From CAJCJE01 sp963818685 (GTDB lineage: Bacteria; Actinomycetota; Actinomycetes; Mycobacteriales; Pseudonocardiaceae): a stretch of 64,000 bases of DNA. Position numbers and translations under genes: made by a program. Below, one piece after another: positions 1-7,476 of the stretch (position 1 is its first letter; every line of letters begins with the position of its first letter). The DNA lies in the NCBI GenBank assembly GCA_963818685.1, contig CAWFTJ010000007.1:186001-250000 (forward strand), read 5' to 3'. Under the pieces are notes generated by a model. That model was not told where the DNA came from. It ran no database searches and was given only the letters and a program-made list of their open reading frames with translations.

Positions 1-795
1 GGTGCGCAGCACGCTGTAGTGGTTGATCGTGTTGCCGTACTGGCCGGTCCGCACGTTCGCGCCGTAGAACAGCGTCGGTATCTGGTTGCTCTGCGACGAG
101 TCGTCCTCGTCCCAGGTGACGACCAGCAGGCTGTTGTGCGTCTTGGCCCAGGTGGCGTAGGCGCTCATGTTGGTTTTCAGCCACGAGTCGCCTTCTGCGA
201 TGGTGCCGTCGTGCATGTCGTCGAGCAGGTTCGGGATCACCCACGACACGGTGGGTAGCGAAGCGTAGTTGGACGAGCTCGGGAAGCTGGTCCAGGGCAG
301 GCTGTCCGACGCGGGAACGTTGGTGAAGTTGGTCCACGGCGCGTGCTTGCGGGCGTACTCACCCGACGTGCACACCGTCGAACCGGTCGAGGGGAGGCCC
401 TCGGAGTAGCCTGCGAAACTGTCGCCAGCGGTGATCAGCTGCGTGGCCTCGTTGGCCGCGCTGAAGGTCTCCGGACAGGAGTCGCTGGTCACGCCCTGGT
501 TGGAGCCGGAGAACAGGTCCAGGTAGTTCGGCTCGCTCGGGTGCTCGATCGCGAACGAGTTCGTGAACGAAGCCCCGCCCGCGGCCAGCGTGTTGTTGAG
601 GTAGGGCGCGTCGGTGGTGTCGCCGATGATCTCGTTGTACGAGTGGTTCTCCTCCATCACGATGACCACGTGATCGAAGCGTGGCACGCCGTTGGCGGCA
701 TGCGCGGCCGGAGCGGCGATGGCCGCGAGACCGGCGATGGCGAGCGCCGTACCGCTGACTGCGGCAAGAGCGCGTCTTGGCAGGGATGAACGCAT
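1..795 (-). CDS. Secreted phosphoesterase (acid phosphatase / phospholipase C family), 3' end outside window
   Basis: The reading frame is open from ATG at 795 to the window edge, giving 265 residues without a stop. Residues 1-33 are a signal peptide (RSSLPRR basic start, hydrophobic stretch, cleavage near AHA-AN). The mature part begins with DHVVIVMEENHSYNEIIGD, the metal-binding entry motif of the phosphoesterase family PF04185 (acid phosphatase AcpA and non-specific phospholipase C). Further family signatures are HPSEPNYLDLFSG and VTWDEDD near residue 230. The family hydrolyses phosphomonoesters or phospholipids outside the cell; the substrate cannot be read from sequence. It points away from the polyketide operon and is probably unrelated to it. 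The missing C-terminus is only a window effect. Confidence 0.85.
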   Translation of the reverse strand, partial: MRSSLPRRALAAVSGTALAIAGLAAIAAPAAHAANGVPRFDHVVIVMEENHSYNEIIGDTTDAPYLNNTLAAGGASFTNSFAIEHPSEPNYLDLFSGSNQGVTSDSCPETFSAANEATQLITAGDSFAGYSEGLPSTGSTVCTSGEYARKHAPWTNFTNVPASDSLPWTSFPSSSNYASLPTVSWVIPNLLDDMHDGTIAEGDSWLKTNMSAYATWAKTHNSLLVVTWDEDDSSQSNQIPTLFYGANVRTGQYGNTINHYSVLRT

Positions 796-1002
796 GGTGA
801 ACTCCTTGCGGCGCCGACGAACTCCGTCGGCGTACCCGTCGATGCCGCGGACGGTTGCAGGGGGACGGGCCGTACGCATCGTGTAGTCAAGCGAGTGACC
901 GGACTAGGTGCGTTCGGTGATCACAGTTCACTGTTTCCAAGGAAAAACCAAGGATCGGGGCTGACGTCCGAACGTCCGCGCGCCGTCGGTTCCGACGGCT
1001 GG

Positions 1003-1842
1003 TCAGTTGGCTGGACCGCCGAGGAAGTCGCTGATGGCGGCGGCGAGCTTGGCCGGCTGGTCCTCGGGGATGAGCGTGTAGCTGTCGGCGATCTCGACGA
1101 GTTTCGCGTCCGGGAACAGGGCGGCGAGCCTGCGCGCGTGTTCGAGCGGGAACATCTTGTCCTCGCTTGCCCAGGCGATGAGCACCGGCTTGGTGAAGCT
1201 TTCGCTGCGCTGCGCCATGGCGAGCAGTTCCGCCTTTGGCGGCACCGATGTCACGTATTTAGCGAGGTCGCGGCGGATCGCCCGGTCGACGCGGGCGGGG
1301 CGGAACCAGGCGTCCATGATGTCCTTGGGGACCGGGCGCTTGCTCATCCAGCCCCAGCCTCCCGGCGCCCGGCGCATGGCCGTTAGCCGCAGGCCCTGCA
1401 TCACGGCGGCGAGGCCACCCGGGACCTTCGCGGCGAGCACGATGGGTTTCGCCGGCGCGGGCGGGTAGTTGTCGAACGCCTCGCTTGAGGTGATGACCAG
1501 ACGGGCGATGCGGTCGGTGTCGCCATCGGCGATGAGGATCTGCGCGCCGCCCCAGTCGTTCTGCACGAGCGTGACGTCGCGCAGGTCGAGGCGTTCCAGG
1601 AACTCGCCGATGAGCAGGGCGAGGCCGCGCAGCGACAGATCCGCGTCCGGTTTCATCGGCTTGCGGTGCGAGCCGAGCGGGAAAGTCGGTGTGATGCAAC
1701 GGAACTGAGGGCTCAGCTTGGGCACCACGTTGCGCCAGACCGTGCTGTCGATGGTCAGCCCGTGCAGGAAGACGATGGGCCGCCCCTGCCCGCCGGTGTC
1801 CTCGTACTCGATGGTGCCGGCGGACAGTTCTACCTCTGGCAC
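1003..1842 (-). CDS. Alpha/beta hydrolase, haloalkane-dehalogenase-like, probable catalytic His missing
   Basis: The GTG at 1842 is chosen as start because GAGGAGGGGGC lies directly upstream; an ATG at 1881 would add 13 residues that include this Shine-Dalgarno. The 279-residue protein has the oxyanion segment FLHGLTIDSTVW near residue 25. Its nucleophile elbow is VQNDWGGAQ, with Asp as in haloalkane dehalogenases and epoxide hydrolases instead of the Ser of esterases. Where the catalytic His is normally found (GHF..ED), this protein reads DSYTLIPEDQP, so the usual base is absent. There is no signal peptide, so it should be cytoplasmic. It is divergent from the polyketide operon. Hydrolase fold is secure; activity and substrate are unknown. 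Confidence 0.8.
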   Translation of the reverse strand: MPEVELSAGTIEYEDTGGQGRPIVFLHGLTIDSTVWRNVVPKLSPQFRCITPTFPLGSHRKPMKPDADLSLRGLALLIGEFLERLDLRDVTLVQNDWGGAQILIADGDTDRIARLVITSSEAFDNYPPAPAKPIVLAAKVPGGLAAVMQGLRLTAMRRAPGGWGWMSKRPVPKDIMDAWFRPARVDRAIRRDLAKYVTSVPPKAELLAMAQRSESFTKPVLIAWASEDKMFPLEHARRLAALFPDAKLVEIADSYTLIPEDQPAKLAAAISDFLGGPAN

Positions 1843-1951
1843 GAGTGCCCCCTCCTCGTCGCGAACGCTGCGTGACCGCATGGTAGCGGATCACGCCACC
1901 GAGTGGGATCATCGCACCTCCCTTTCGCCGATGCGTCGCCTCGCTTCTCTC

Positions 1952-1975
1952 ATTTCTCCCGACGCCGGGAGAAAT
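1952..1975. repeat. Perfect 10-bp inverted repeat with 4-nt loop
   Basis: Arms ATTTCTCCCG and CGGGAGAAAT flank the loop ACGC. A nearly identical element, arms TTCTCCCG/CGGGAGAA with loop ACGA, lies at 29106-29125 in front of the methyltransferase gene. It has no T tract and sits upstream of a gene, so an operator or attenuator is more likely than a terminator. Confidence 0.6.
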
Positions 1976-2056
1976 GGCCTGCCGTCCACTGTGGATTGTC
2001 GCAGGCTCTGGCTCTTCTTTGCCCGGTTCGGCACGAGCTGGCTATCGTCGAAAACC

Positions 2057-2102
2057 GTCAGAAACGTCGCGCCGCGAACGTCAGAAACGTCAGGCCGCGA
2101 GC
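2057..2102 (+). repeat. Two tandem 23-bp direct repeats upstream of the operon
   Basis: Copies at 2057-2079 and 2080-2102 both begin GTCAGAAACGTC and match at 20 of 23 positions. A weaker related stretch, GTCGAAAACCGTC, starts at 2047. Direct repeats just upstream of the first gene of a biosynthetic operon are typical of activator sites (for example SARP-type). No SARP gene is in this window; the LmbU-type protein at 26281-26937 is the only obvious candidate regulator. Confidence 0.6.
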
Positions 2103-2152
2103 GGTGAAAGTCCCAACTTGGCGGGTTCTCTATCGGGTGAAGGAGTTTCTGG

Positions 2153-2908
2153 ATGTCAGTCACCGTGGTCTATGTCCATGGCGCGTTCATCAGTGACAGC
2201 GCATGGTGGTGGGGGCAGGTCGCCAAGATCCTCTCCGAACGCGGAATCGAATCTCGCACGATCGACCTGCCCAGTTGCGGCGAGAAAGGACCGCTCGGCG
2301 GCCTCGCCGACGACACCAGGGCGGTCGGGCAGCTCATCGACAGCCTGGAGGGCCCGGTCGTCATGGTCGGCCACTCCTACGGCGGCGCGGTGATCTCCGG
2401 GGCCGCCGTTGGCAGGAAGAACGTCGCCCACCTGGTCTACATCAGCGCCGTCGTGCCGGACGGCACCTCGGTCGTGGACTGCGGGTTCATTCCCGCGGAC
2501 AACGTGCCGGAGCTCGACATCCGCGACGACGGCACGGTCGGCGAGGGCGGCCAGCGGTTCAAGAGCCGTGTACTGGAGAGCCTGCCCGACGCGAACATGA
2601 CCGAGGAAGCCGTGCGCAGGCTGACCAGGCAGTCGGTCGCCTCGTTCACCGACAAGCCGGTCAACGCGACCGCGTGGCAGACGGTCCCCTCGTCCTACAT
2701 CGTCTGCAAGTTCGACGCGGACGTGCCGATCGCGGCGCAGCGCGCGCACGGGGCCCGCACCGGCGCGGTGCACGAGGTGCCGACCAACCACTTCGCCCAC
2801 CTCGAACGCCCCGACCTGGTGGCCAAGGTCATCATCGACGTGGTGGACGGCTGGGAGAAGGACGGCGCCCCGCTCGCCGGCTCCGGTGTGACGCAGGGCG
2901 ATTCGTGA
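2153..2908 (+). CDS. Alpha/beta hydrolase, first gene of the polyketide operon
   Basis: A 251-residue cytoplasmic protein with ATG at 2153 preceded by GAAGGAG. It shows VVYVHGAFISDSAWWW (oxyanion loop), the nucleophile elbow GHSYGG with Ser75, the acid-loop Asp in KFDADVP near residue 185, and a C-terminal His in PTNHFAHLERP. The Ser-Asp-His triad is therefore intact. The length fits the small alpha/beta hydrolases often found as esterases, lactonases or type II-like thioesterases in natural-product clusters. The stop overlaps the GTG of the next gene (GTGA), implying translational coupling. A role in trimming or lactonising the product, or in clearing misloaded carriers, is inference. Confidence 0.85.
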   Translation: MSVTVVYVHGAFISDSAWWWGQVAKILSERGIESRTIDLPSCGEKGPLGGLADDTRAVGQLIDSLEGPVVMVGHSYGGAVISGAAVGRKNVAHLVYISAVVPDGTSVVDCGFIPADNVPELDIRDDGTVGEGGQRFKSRVLESLPDANMTEEAVRRLTRQSVASFTDKPVNATAWQTVPSSYIVCKFDADVPIAAQRAHGARTGAVHEVPTNHFAHLERPDLVAKVIIDVVDGWEKDGAPLAGSGVTQGDS

Positions 2909-3912
2909 CCTCTCCCGGCGTGGTCCTCGGCGACGCCGAGGCGCTGGCCACGGCTTCCGGTCTGCTCGACTTCGAGCGGACCGTGCCGCGCTGGATGACC
3001 CACCGGCGTTCGGTGTCTGAGGTGTTCGTCTGCGGGACGGCCGCCCTCGACGGTGACGTGTTCGCGGTCGCGGTCCAGTTGCCGAGGGCGCACGCGTTGT
3101 GGGCCGACCGGGCGCCGGGCTGGCACGACCCGCTGATGGCGGTCGAGGCGGGCCGGCAGGCCACGATCGCTCTCGCGCACGCGCATTTCGGGCTGGGGCG
3201 GGAGCTGATGATGGTGGCGCGCTCCTGCGACATGCGAGTGCGGGAGCGCGCGGTGTTCCGCGACGACGGGCGGCAGCCGATGGAGGGGATCTTCCTGATG
3301 CGCCCCGTCGACCGAAAGGTCCACAATGGAGTCCCGGTCGCGCTCGGCTTCGCAGGCGAGCTGTACGTCGGCGAGACCTCGGGGATGGAGATGAGCGGGA
3401 CGCTCGTGTTCACCCCGATGTCGGACTACGAGCTGCTGCGCGCACATTCCCGCGCCCGCAAGGGCCTCGCCGGCGCGCAGGCCGATCCGGTCGAGGTGCC
3501 ACCGATCGCGCCGGAGACCGTCGGCCGGGAATGCGTTGACAACGTGGTGGTCGGCGCGCCGGGCGGCGACGGTTTCCCGATCATCGTGCGGCCGGACAAC
3601 CCACGCTACTTCGACCACCCGCTGGACCACGTGCCCGGTCAGCTGCTCATGGAGGCGTGCCGGCAGAACGCGATCGCCACCGCGGTCGACGCGGGCGTCC
3701 TGACCGAGCCGCACTGCCTGGTGACGGCGTTCGGCGCGCGGTTCGACGAGTTCGCCGAACTCGACGCGCCGTGCACGTGCGTTGCTGGCGAGCTGGACCG
3801 GCCGGCGCCGGGGGTCGTGCGGACCACAGTGCGCGTCCGGCAACTCGGCCACACCGTCGGTGCGGTCGAGATCGAGTTGACCGACCGCGCATCGGCACGA
3901 ACGGGAGGGTGA
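2905..3912 (+). CDS. AfsA-type hotdog protein (gamma-butyrolactone synthase family)
   Basis: The GTG at 2905 overlaps the previous stop and gives 335 residues, the usual AfsA/ScbA length. Two hotdog repeats are visible. The first has WHDPLMAVEAGRQ near residues 70-85. The second has FDHPLDHVPGQLLMEACRQ at 236-254, the family signature. Characterised AfsA proteins condense a beta-ketoacyl thioester with dihydroxyacetone phosphate to a butenolide phosphate, the start of A-factor-type lactones. AfsA-like domains also end polyketide assembly in gladiofungin biosynthesis. Here the gene sits inside a PKS operon whose last module should yield a beta-ketoacyl thioester, and no TetR-type butyrolactone receptor is present. 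A structural role in product formation is therefore more likely than signalling; that part is inference. Confidence 0.88.
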   Translation: MTSPGVVLGDAEALATASGLLDFERTVPRWMTHRRSVSEVFVCGTAALDGDVFAVAVQLPRAHALWADRAPGWHDPLMAVEAGRQATIALAHAHFGLGRELMMVARSCDMRVRERAVFRDDGRQPMEGIFLMRPVDRKVHNGVPVALGFAGELYVGETSGMEMSGTLVFTPMSDYELLRAHSRARKGLAGAQADPVEVPPIAPETVGRECVDNVVVGAPGGDGFPIIVRPDNPRYFDHPLDHVPGQLLMEACRQNAIATAVDAGVLTEPHCLVTAFGARFDEFAELDAPCTCVAGELDRPAPGVVRTTVRVRQLGHTVGAVEIELTDRASARTGG

Positions 3913-3916
3913 CGCG

Positions 3917-5512
3917 ATGACCCCGGATCAGCCGATGGATCAGCCCATCCTCGTCGTCGGCGCTGGGCCGAGCGGCCTGACCATGGCGTGCGAACTGTTC
4001 CGGCTCGGCGTCGGCTGCCGGATCATCGACGCCGCGCCGCTGACCGAGAAGGGCTCGCGCGCGATCGGTGTCTCCGCGCGCTCGCTCGAAATCCTCGACG
4101 CGTTCGGTGCGGCCGAACCGCTGGTGGCCAAGGGTTTGCGCAGCACGTCGGCGGTGTTCTACTCGCACCGCGCGCCGATCGGTCGAGTGTCGGCGACGTC
4201 GGTGCGCGACACGCGGTTCCCGTTCATGCTCACCGTGCCGCAGCCGGAAACCGAACGTGTGCTCAACGAGCGGCTTGCCGCGCTCGGCGGAGCGGTGGAG
4301 CGCGAGGTCGAGCTGCGCGAACTCATCCAGGAGCCGGACGGCCGCTCGGTCACCTCGGTGCTCGCGCACGCCGACGGCACGGTCGAGACGGTCAACGCGC
4401 CGTGGCTGATCGGCGCGGACGGCGCGCACAGCGCGGTACGCAAACTGTCCGGCATCGGGTTCACCGGCGAGGACGCCAAGGACACCTTCGTCATCGTCGA
4501 CGTGTTCGCCGATGGTGGCCCACCGGTCGGCGAGGGCCACTACTACTTCCATCCGGACGGCTTGTCGCTGGTCGCACCGTTGCCGGACGGCGCATACCGG
4601 CTCGCGGCCACCGCCGACCGCGACGAGGTGCAGGGCGAACTCACCCTCGACCGCGTGCAGCGCCTGTTCAGCCGCAGGATCGACCCCCGCATCCGGATCA
4701 AACGATTGCGCAACGCGGGCTGGGGCGTGGCGACCACGCAGGTGCGGCCGAGGATGGCGAGCACGTTCCGCGCTGGCCGCTGCCTGATCGCTGGCGACGC
4801 CGCGCACCTGTTCGGGCCGGTCGGCGGGCAGGGCATGAACGGGGCCATCCAGGACGTGCAGAACCTGGCGTGGAAGCTCGCGCTGGTCAGCCTCGGCGCC
4901 GCGGACGAGACGCTGCTCGACACGTACGAGGCGGAACGGCTGCCCGCCGCGAACGTCGCCATGGCGGCCGCGTCCTCGCAGACCCGGCTCGGCACGCTCA
5001 AACCGTGGTTCGGCCGCACCGTGCGGGACCTCGCGCTGCGCCTCGGCACGCGGACCGGCAAGCTCAACGCGCGCATCGTGCCATCGCTCACCCAGCTCAC
5101 CACGACCTACCCGGCCAACGACTACCTGCCAGAAAGCGCGGTACCCGGTGTCGGGCAACGCATCCCGGACACCGAGGTCGGCGACGCCGGCACCCTGTTC
5201 GACGTGCTGCGCCGCAGCTGGTTCACCGTGCTCGTGCTCGGCGCCCGGTCCGAGCGGGAAACCGAGCGGCTCGCCGACTCGGTCGCCGCGCTCGACGGCC
5301 ACCCGGCCGTGACAACGCAGGTGGTCGCGCTGGCCGCCGGTCGCCTTGACGAGTTGCTCGGCGTGCGCGAGCCGATGGCGTACCTGATCCGGCCGGACGG
5401 CTACGTGGCCGCGGCAGGGCCGTTGGCCGACGCTTCGCCGATCGTGGCCGCGTTGGCTCGGTTCACCGCGGTGTCCTCGGCTTCGGTGTCGCGTTCGGAC
5501 GGTGGGCGATGA
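3917..5512 (+). CDS. FAD-dependent aromatic-type monooxygenase (PHBH fold)
   Basis: A 531-residue flavoprotein starting 4 bp after the AfsA-type gene. The N-terminal Rossmann motif GAGPSG is at 15-20 (VVGAGPSGLTMACELFRLG). The second FAD motif, AGDAAHLFGPVGGQGMNGA, starts at 292, and a C-terminal thioredoxin-like tail begins near 430. This is the FAD_binding_3 layout of phenol hydroxylases and of polyketide hydroxylases or Baeyer-Villiger enzymes. NAD(P)H reduces the flavin, which then inserts one oxygen atom. In this cluster it should oxidise the polyketide chain, ring or head group. Its stop overlaps the next start (ATGA). The oxidation type cannot be read from sequence. Confidence 0.88.
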   Translation: MTPDQPMDQPILVVGAGPSGLTMACELFRLGVGCRIIDAAPLTEKGSRAIGVSARSLEILDAFGAAEPLVAKGLRSTSAVFYSHRAPIGRVSATSVRDTRFPFMLTVPQPETERVLNERLAALGGAVEREVELRELIQEPDGRSVTSVLAHADGTVETVNAPWLIGADGAHSAVRKLSGIGFTGEDAKDTFVIVDVFADGGPPVGEGHYYFHPDGLSLVAPLPDGAYRLAATADRDEVQGELTLDRVQRLFSRRIDPRIRIKRLRNAGWGVATTQVRPRMASTFRAGRCLIAGDAAHLFGPVGGQGMNGAIQDVQNLAWKLALVSLGAADETLLDTYEAERLPAANVAMAAASSQTRLGTLKPWFGRTVRDLALRLGTRTGKLNARIVPSLTQLTTTYPANDYLPESAVPGVGQRIPDTEVGDAGTLFDVLRRSWFTVLVLGARSERETERLADSVAALDGHPAVTTQVVALAAGRLDELLGVREPMAYLIRPDGYVAAAGPLADASPIVAALARFTAVSSASVSRSDGGR

Positions 5513-6438
5513 GGCCGTTCCGGTTCGGGGTTCAGCTCGCGTCTGCCTACGACGCGCAGGGTTGGCGGGACAAGGTCAGGCTGGTCGAAGACCTGGGCTA
5601 CTCGACTGTTTTCCTGCCCGACCACCTCGACACCCAGTGGGGGCCGCTGGTCGCGTTGACGGTGGCCGCCGAGGCGACGACCACGCTCAAGGTCGGCACG
5701 CTCGTGCTCGCCAACGACTACCGGCATCCGGTCGTGCTCGCCAAGGAGATCGCCACCCTGGACCTGGTGTCCGGCGGACGGGTCGAGTTCGGCATCGGCG
5801 CCGGCTGGCGAAAGAAGGACTACCAGGCCACCGGCCTGCCCCACGATCCGCCCGGCACGCGGATCGACCGGCTTGAGGAGAGCCTGCGCATCCTCAAGGA
5901 CATCTGGTCCACCCAGGAGTCCCGGCGCACCGGCACGCACTACACCGTGGACGTGGCGCAGGGCGTGCCGCTGCCGCATTCCACGCCGCACCCGCCGATC
6001 ATCATCGGCGGCGGCGGGCGGCGGGTGCTCACGCTCGCCGCGCGCGAGGCGGACATCATCGGCTTCAACCCGAGGATGGCGGCGGGCCGGATCGTCTCCT
6101 CCACCGTGCACTCGGCCGGCCCTGCCGCGTTCAGCGAACGAGTCGACTGGGTCAAGGCAGCGGCGGGGTCGCGCTGGGACGCGCTGGAGTTCCAGTGCCT
6201 GACCATCACCTGCCGCGTCACCGAGCACCGCGAGTCTTCCCTGCGCGCGTTCGCCACCGCGTCCGGGATGAGCCCGGAGGACCTCGCGCAGGCGCCGTTG
6301 GCGTTGATCGGCACCGTCGAGCAGATCTGCGACACGTTGTGGCAGCGCCGCGACACCTGGGGGTTCAGTTACTGGGTGGTGCACGAACAGGAAATGCGCG
6401 ATTTCGCGCCGGTCATCGCGCGGCTCGCCGGAAAATAA
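5509..6438 (+). CDS. LLM-class (luciferase-like, probably F420-dependent) oxidoreductase
   Basis: A 309-residue protein opening FRFGVQLASAYDAQGWRDKV, with STVFLPDHLDTQWGPL near 40 and VSGGRVEFGIGAGWRKKDY near 85-105. This is the TIM-barrel pattern of the luciferase-like monooxygenase superfamily, most like the actinobacterial F420-dependent subgroup with the IIIGGGGRRVLTLAARE segment at about 165. Such enzymes carry out hydride transfer or flavin-dependent oxygenation. The ATG overlaps the preceding stop. If the AfsA-type enzyme makes a butenolide, this reductase is one candidate for reducing its double bond, but that is speculative. Confidence 0.85.
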   Translation: MRPFRFGVQLASAYDAQGWRDKVRLVEDLGYSTVFLPDHLDTQWGPLVALTVAAEATTTLKVGTLVLANDYRHPVVLAKEIATLDLVSGGRVEFGIGAGWRKKDYQATGLPHDPPGTRIDRLEESLRILKDIWSTQESRRTGTHYTVDVAQGVPLPHSTPHPPIIIGGGGRRVLTLAAREADIIGFNPRMAAGRIVSSTVHSAGPAAFSERVDWVKAAAGSRWDALEFQCLTITCRVTEHRESSLRAFATASGMSPEDLAQAPLALIGTVEQICDTLWQRRDTWGFSYWVVHEQEMRDFAPVIARLAGK

Positions 6439-6454
6439 CGTCAGGAGTAATGGG

Positions 6455-7132
6455 ATGCCGGAAAGACCGAATACGCCGGTGATCTGGTGTGATTTCGGGG
6501 GAGTGCTGACCGCGCCCGCGACGGAGACGCTGATGAGTTTCTGCGCGCGGGTCGGCGTCGACCCACCGAAACTCGTCGGCGCGATGCGCGCGGTCGCCGC
6601 GCACTATGGCACGGCTGACATCATGGAGCCACTGGACACACCGATGGTCGCCGCGTCCGACTGGGCACACGAGGTCGAAGCGGAACTCGCCGCCCAAGGC
6701 GTGACCGTGGACCTCGGCGACTTCGCGGCACAGTGGTTCGCGGGCAGGCCGGCCAACGCCGAACTCGCCGACTACCTCCTGTCCTGCAAGGACAACGGCC
6801 TGTTCGTCGGCATGCTGTCCAACATGGTGCCCGCGTTCGAGCCGCACTGGCCGCGCATGGTCGACCCGGCCCTTTTCGACGACTTCGTGTTCTCCTACCG
6901 CGTCGGCATGCGCAAACCCGACCGGCGCATCTACAACTTCGCCGCCGGTCGCGCCCGCGCGCGGCCACAGGACTGCCTGCTCATCGACGACCTGCCGGAA
7001 AACTGTGCCGGCGCACGGGAAGCCGGCTGGTCCGCGCTGGAATTCACCTCCACTGTGGAGGATCTGCCGCGACTGCGCGACCTCGTCGCGGAATTGTCGC
7101 GGAGAAGCTTGTCACCGGCCGGTTCCGAGTAA
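6455..7132 (+). CDS. HAD-superfamily hydrolase, probable phosphatase
   Basis: A 225-residue HAD-IA type protein, 16 bp downstream of the LLM gene. Motif I is WCDFGGVLT, with nucleophile Asp13 and Gly15 in place of the usual second Asp, a variation common in the epoxide-hydrolase N-domain-like subgroup. Motif II is MLSN, motif III lies in GMRKPDRRIY (Lys), and motif IV is LLIDDLPENC with the metal-binding Asp pair. The likely reaction is phosphate ester hydrolysis. In A-factor biosynthesis a phosphatase removes the DHAP-derived phosphate after AfsA action, so this neighbour fits that step. The missing second Asp leaves the exact reaction open. Confidence 0.8.
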   Translation: MPERPNTPVIWCDFGGVLTAPATETLMSFCARVGVDPPKLVGAMRAVAAHYGTADIMEPLDTPMVAASDWAHEVEAELAAQGVTVDLGDFAAQWFAGRPANAELADYLLSCKDNGLFVGMLSNMVPAFEPHWPRMVDPALFDDFVFSYRVGMRKPDRRIYNFAAGRARARPQDCLLIDDLPENCAGAREAGWSALEFTSTVEDLPRLRDLVAELSRRSLSPAGSE

Positions 7133-7190
7133 TAGCGTCGGTACCCTGGGGTCGGAAGAAATCACGTCGAAAACTACAGGATGGTGGCGT

Positions 7191-7439
7191 GTGATCACTG
7201 TTGACGAAGTGGCTGCCCTGGTCCGGCGCGAAATGCGCGGCAAGCTGCCGGACGGAACGATCATCGACGAGAACACGAGCATGGACGACCTCGGCCTTTC
7301 CAGCCTCCAGGTCGCCGAAATCGTGTTCACCCTCGAAGAAGAGCACGAGGTCGAGTTCGACCCAGCGCGCGCGGCCGACGCGAAGACGCTCGGCGATCTC
7401 GTCGCACTCGGCAACGAGGCGGTCAGTACCCAGGTTTGA
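7191..7439 (+). CDS. Stand-alone acyl carrier protein
   Basis: The GTG at 7191 starts an 82-residue protein beginning VITVDEVAALVRREMRG. The phosphopantetheine site is DDLGLSSLQ with Ser38; the residue before it is Ser instead of the usual Asp. The helix II acidic patch AEIVFTLEEEHEVEFD follows. A longer frame upstream exists but shows no ACP homology, and the size here is right for a discrete ACP. It lies directly before the desaturase and the fatty acyl-AMP ligase. By analogy with JamC it would carry the activated fatty acid while the desaturase acts. It is probably distinct from the ACP fused to PKS1. Confidence 0.88.
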   Translation: MITVDEVAALVRREMRGKLPDGTIIDENTSMDDLGLSSLQVAEIVFTLEEEHEVEFDPARAADAKTLGDLVALGNEAVSTQV

Positions 7440-7476
7440 TCCAACTGCTCGGCGCCCCGACCGGAAAGGGAGTCTG

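Larger units (their letters stand above)
1843..2152. promoter_or_regulatory. Divergent intergenic region in front of the polyketide operon
   Basis: No gene is visible here. The region carries a perfect hairpin (1952-1975), a pair of 23-bp direct repeats (2057-2102) and the palindrome CCAACTTGG at 2113-2121. A clean Shine-Dalgarno (GAAGGAG) sits before the ATG at 2153. This is the natural place for the promoter and activator sites of the 21.7-kb operon, but I cannot assign a -35/-10 pair with confidence. Confidence 0.6.

Noticed and set aside
2905..3912. AfsA-type gene as a gamma-butyrolactone signalling system
   Set aside because: No TetR-type receptor is nearby and the gene lies in the middle of a tightly coupled biosynthetic operon. 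A remote receptor cannot be excluded.
3647..5302. 551-codon minus-strand frame opposite the FAD monooxygenase
   Set aside because: It has no recognisable motif and typical antisense composition, while the plus strand carries complete FAD motifs.
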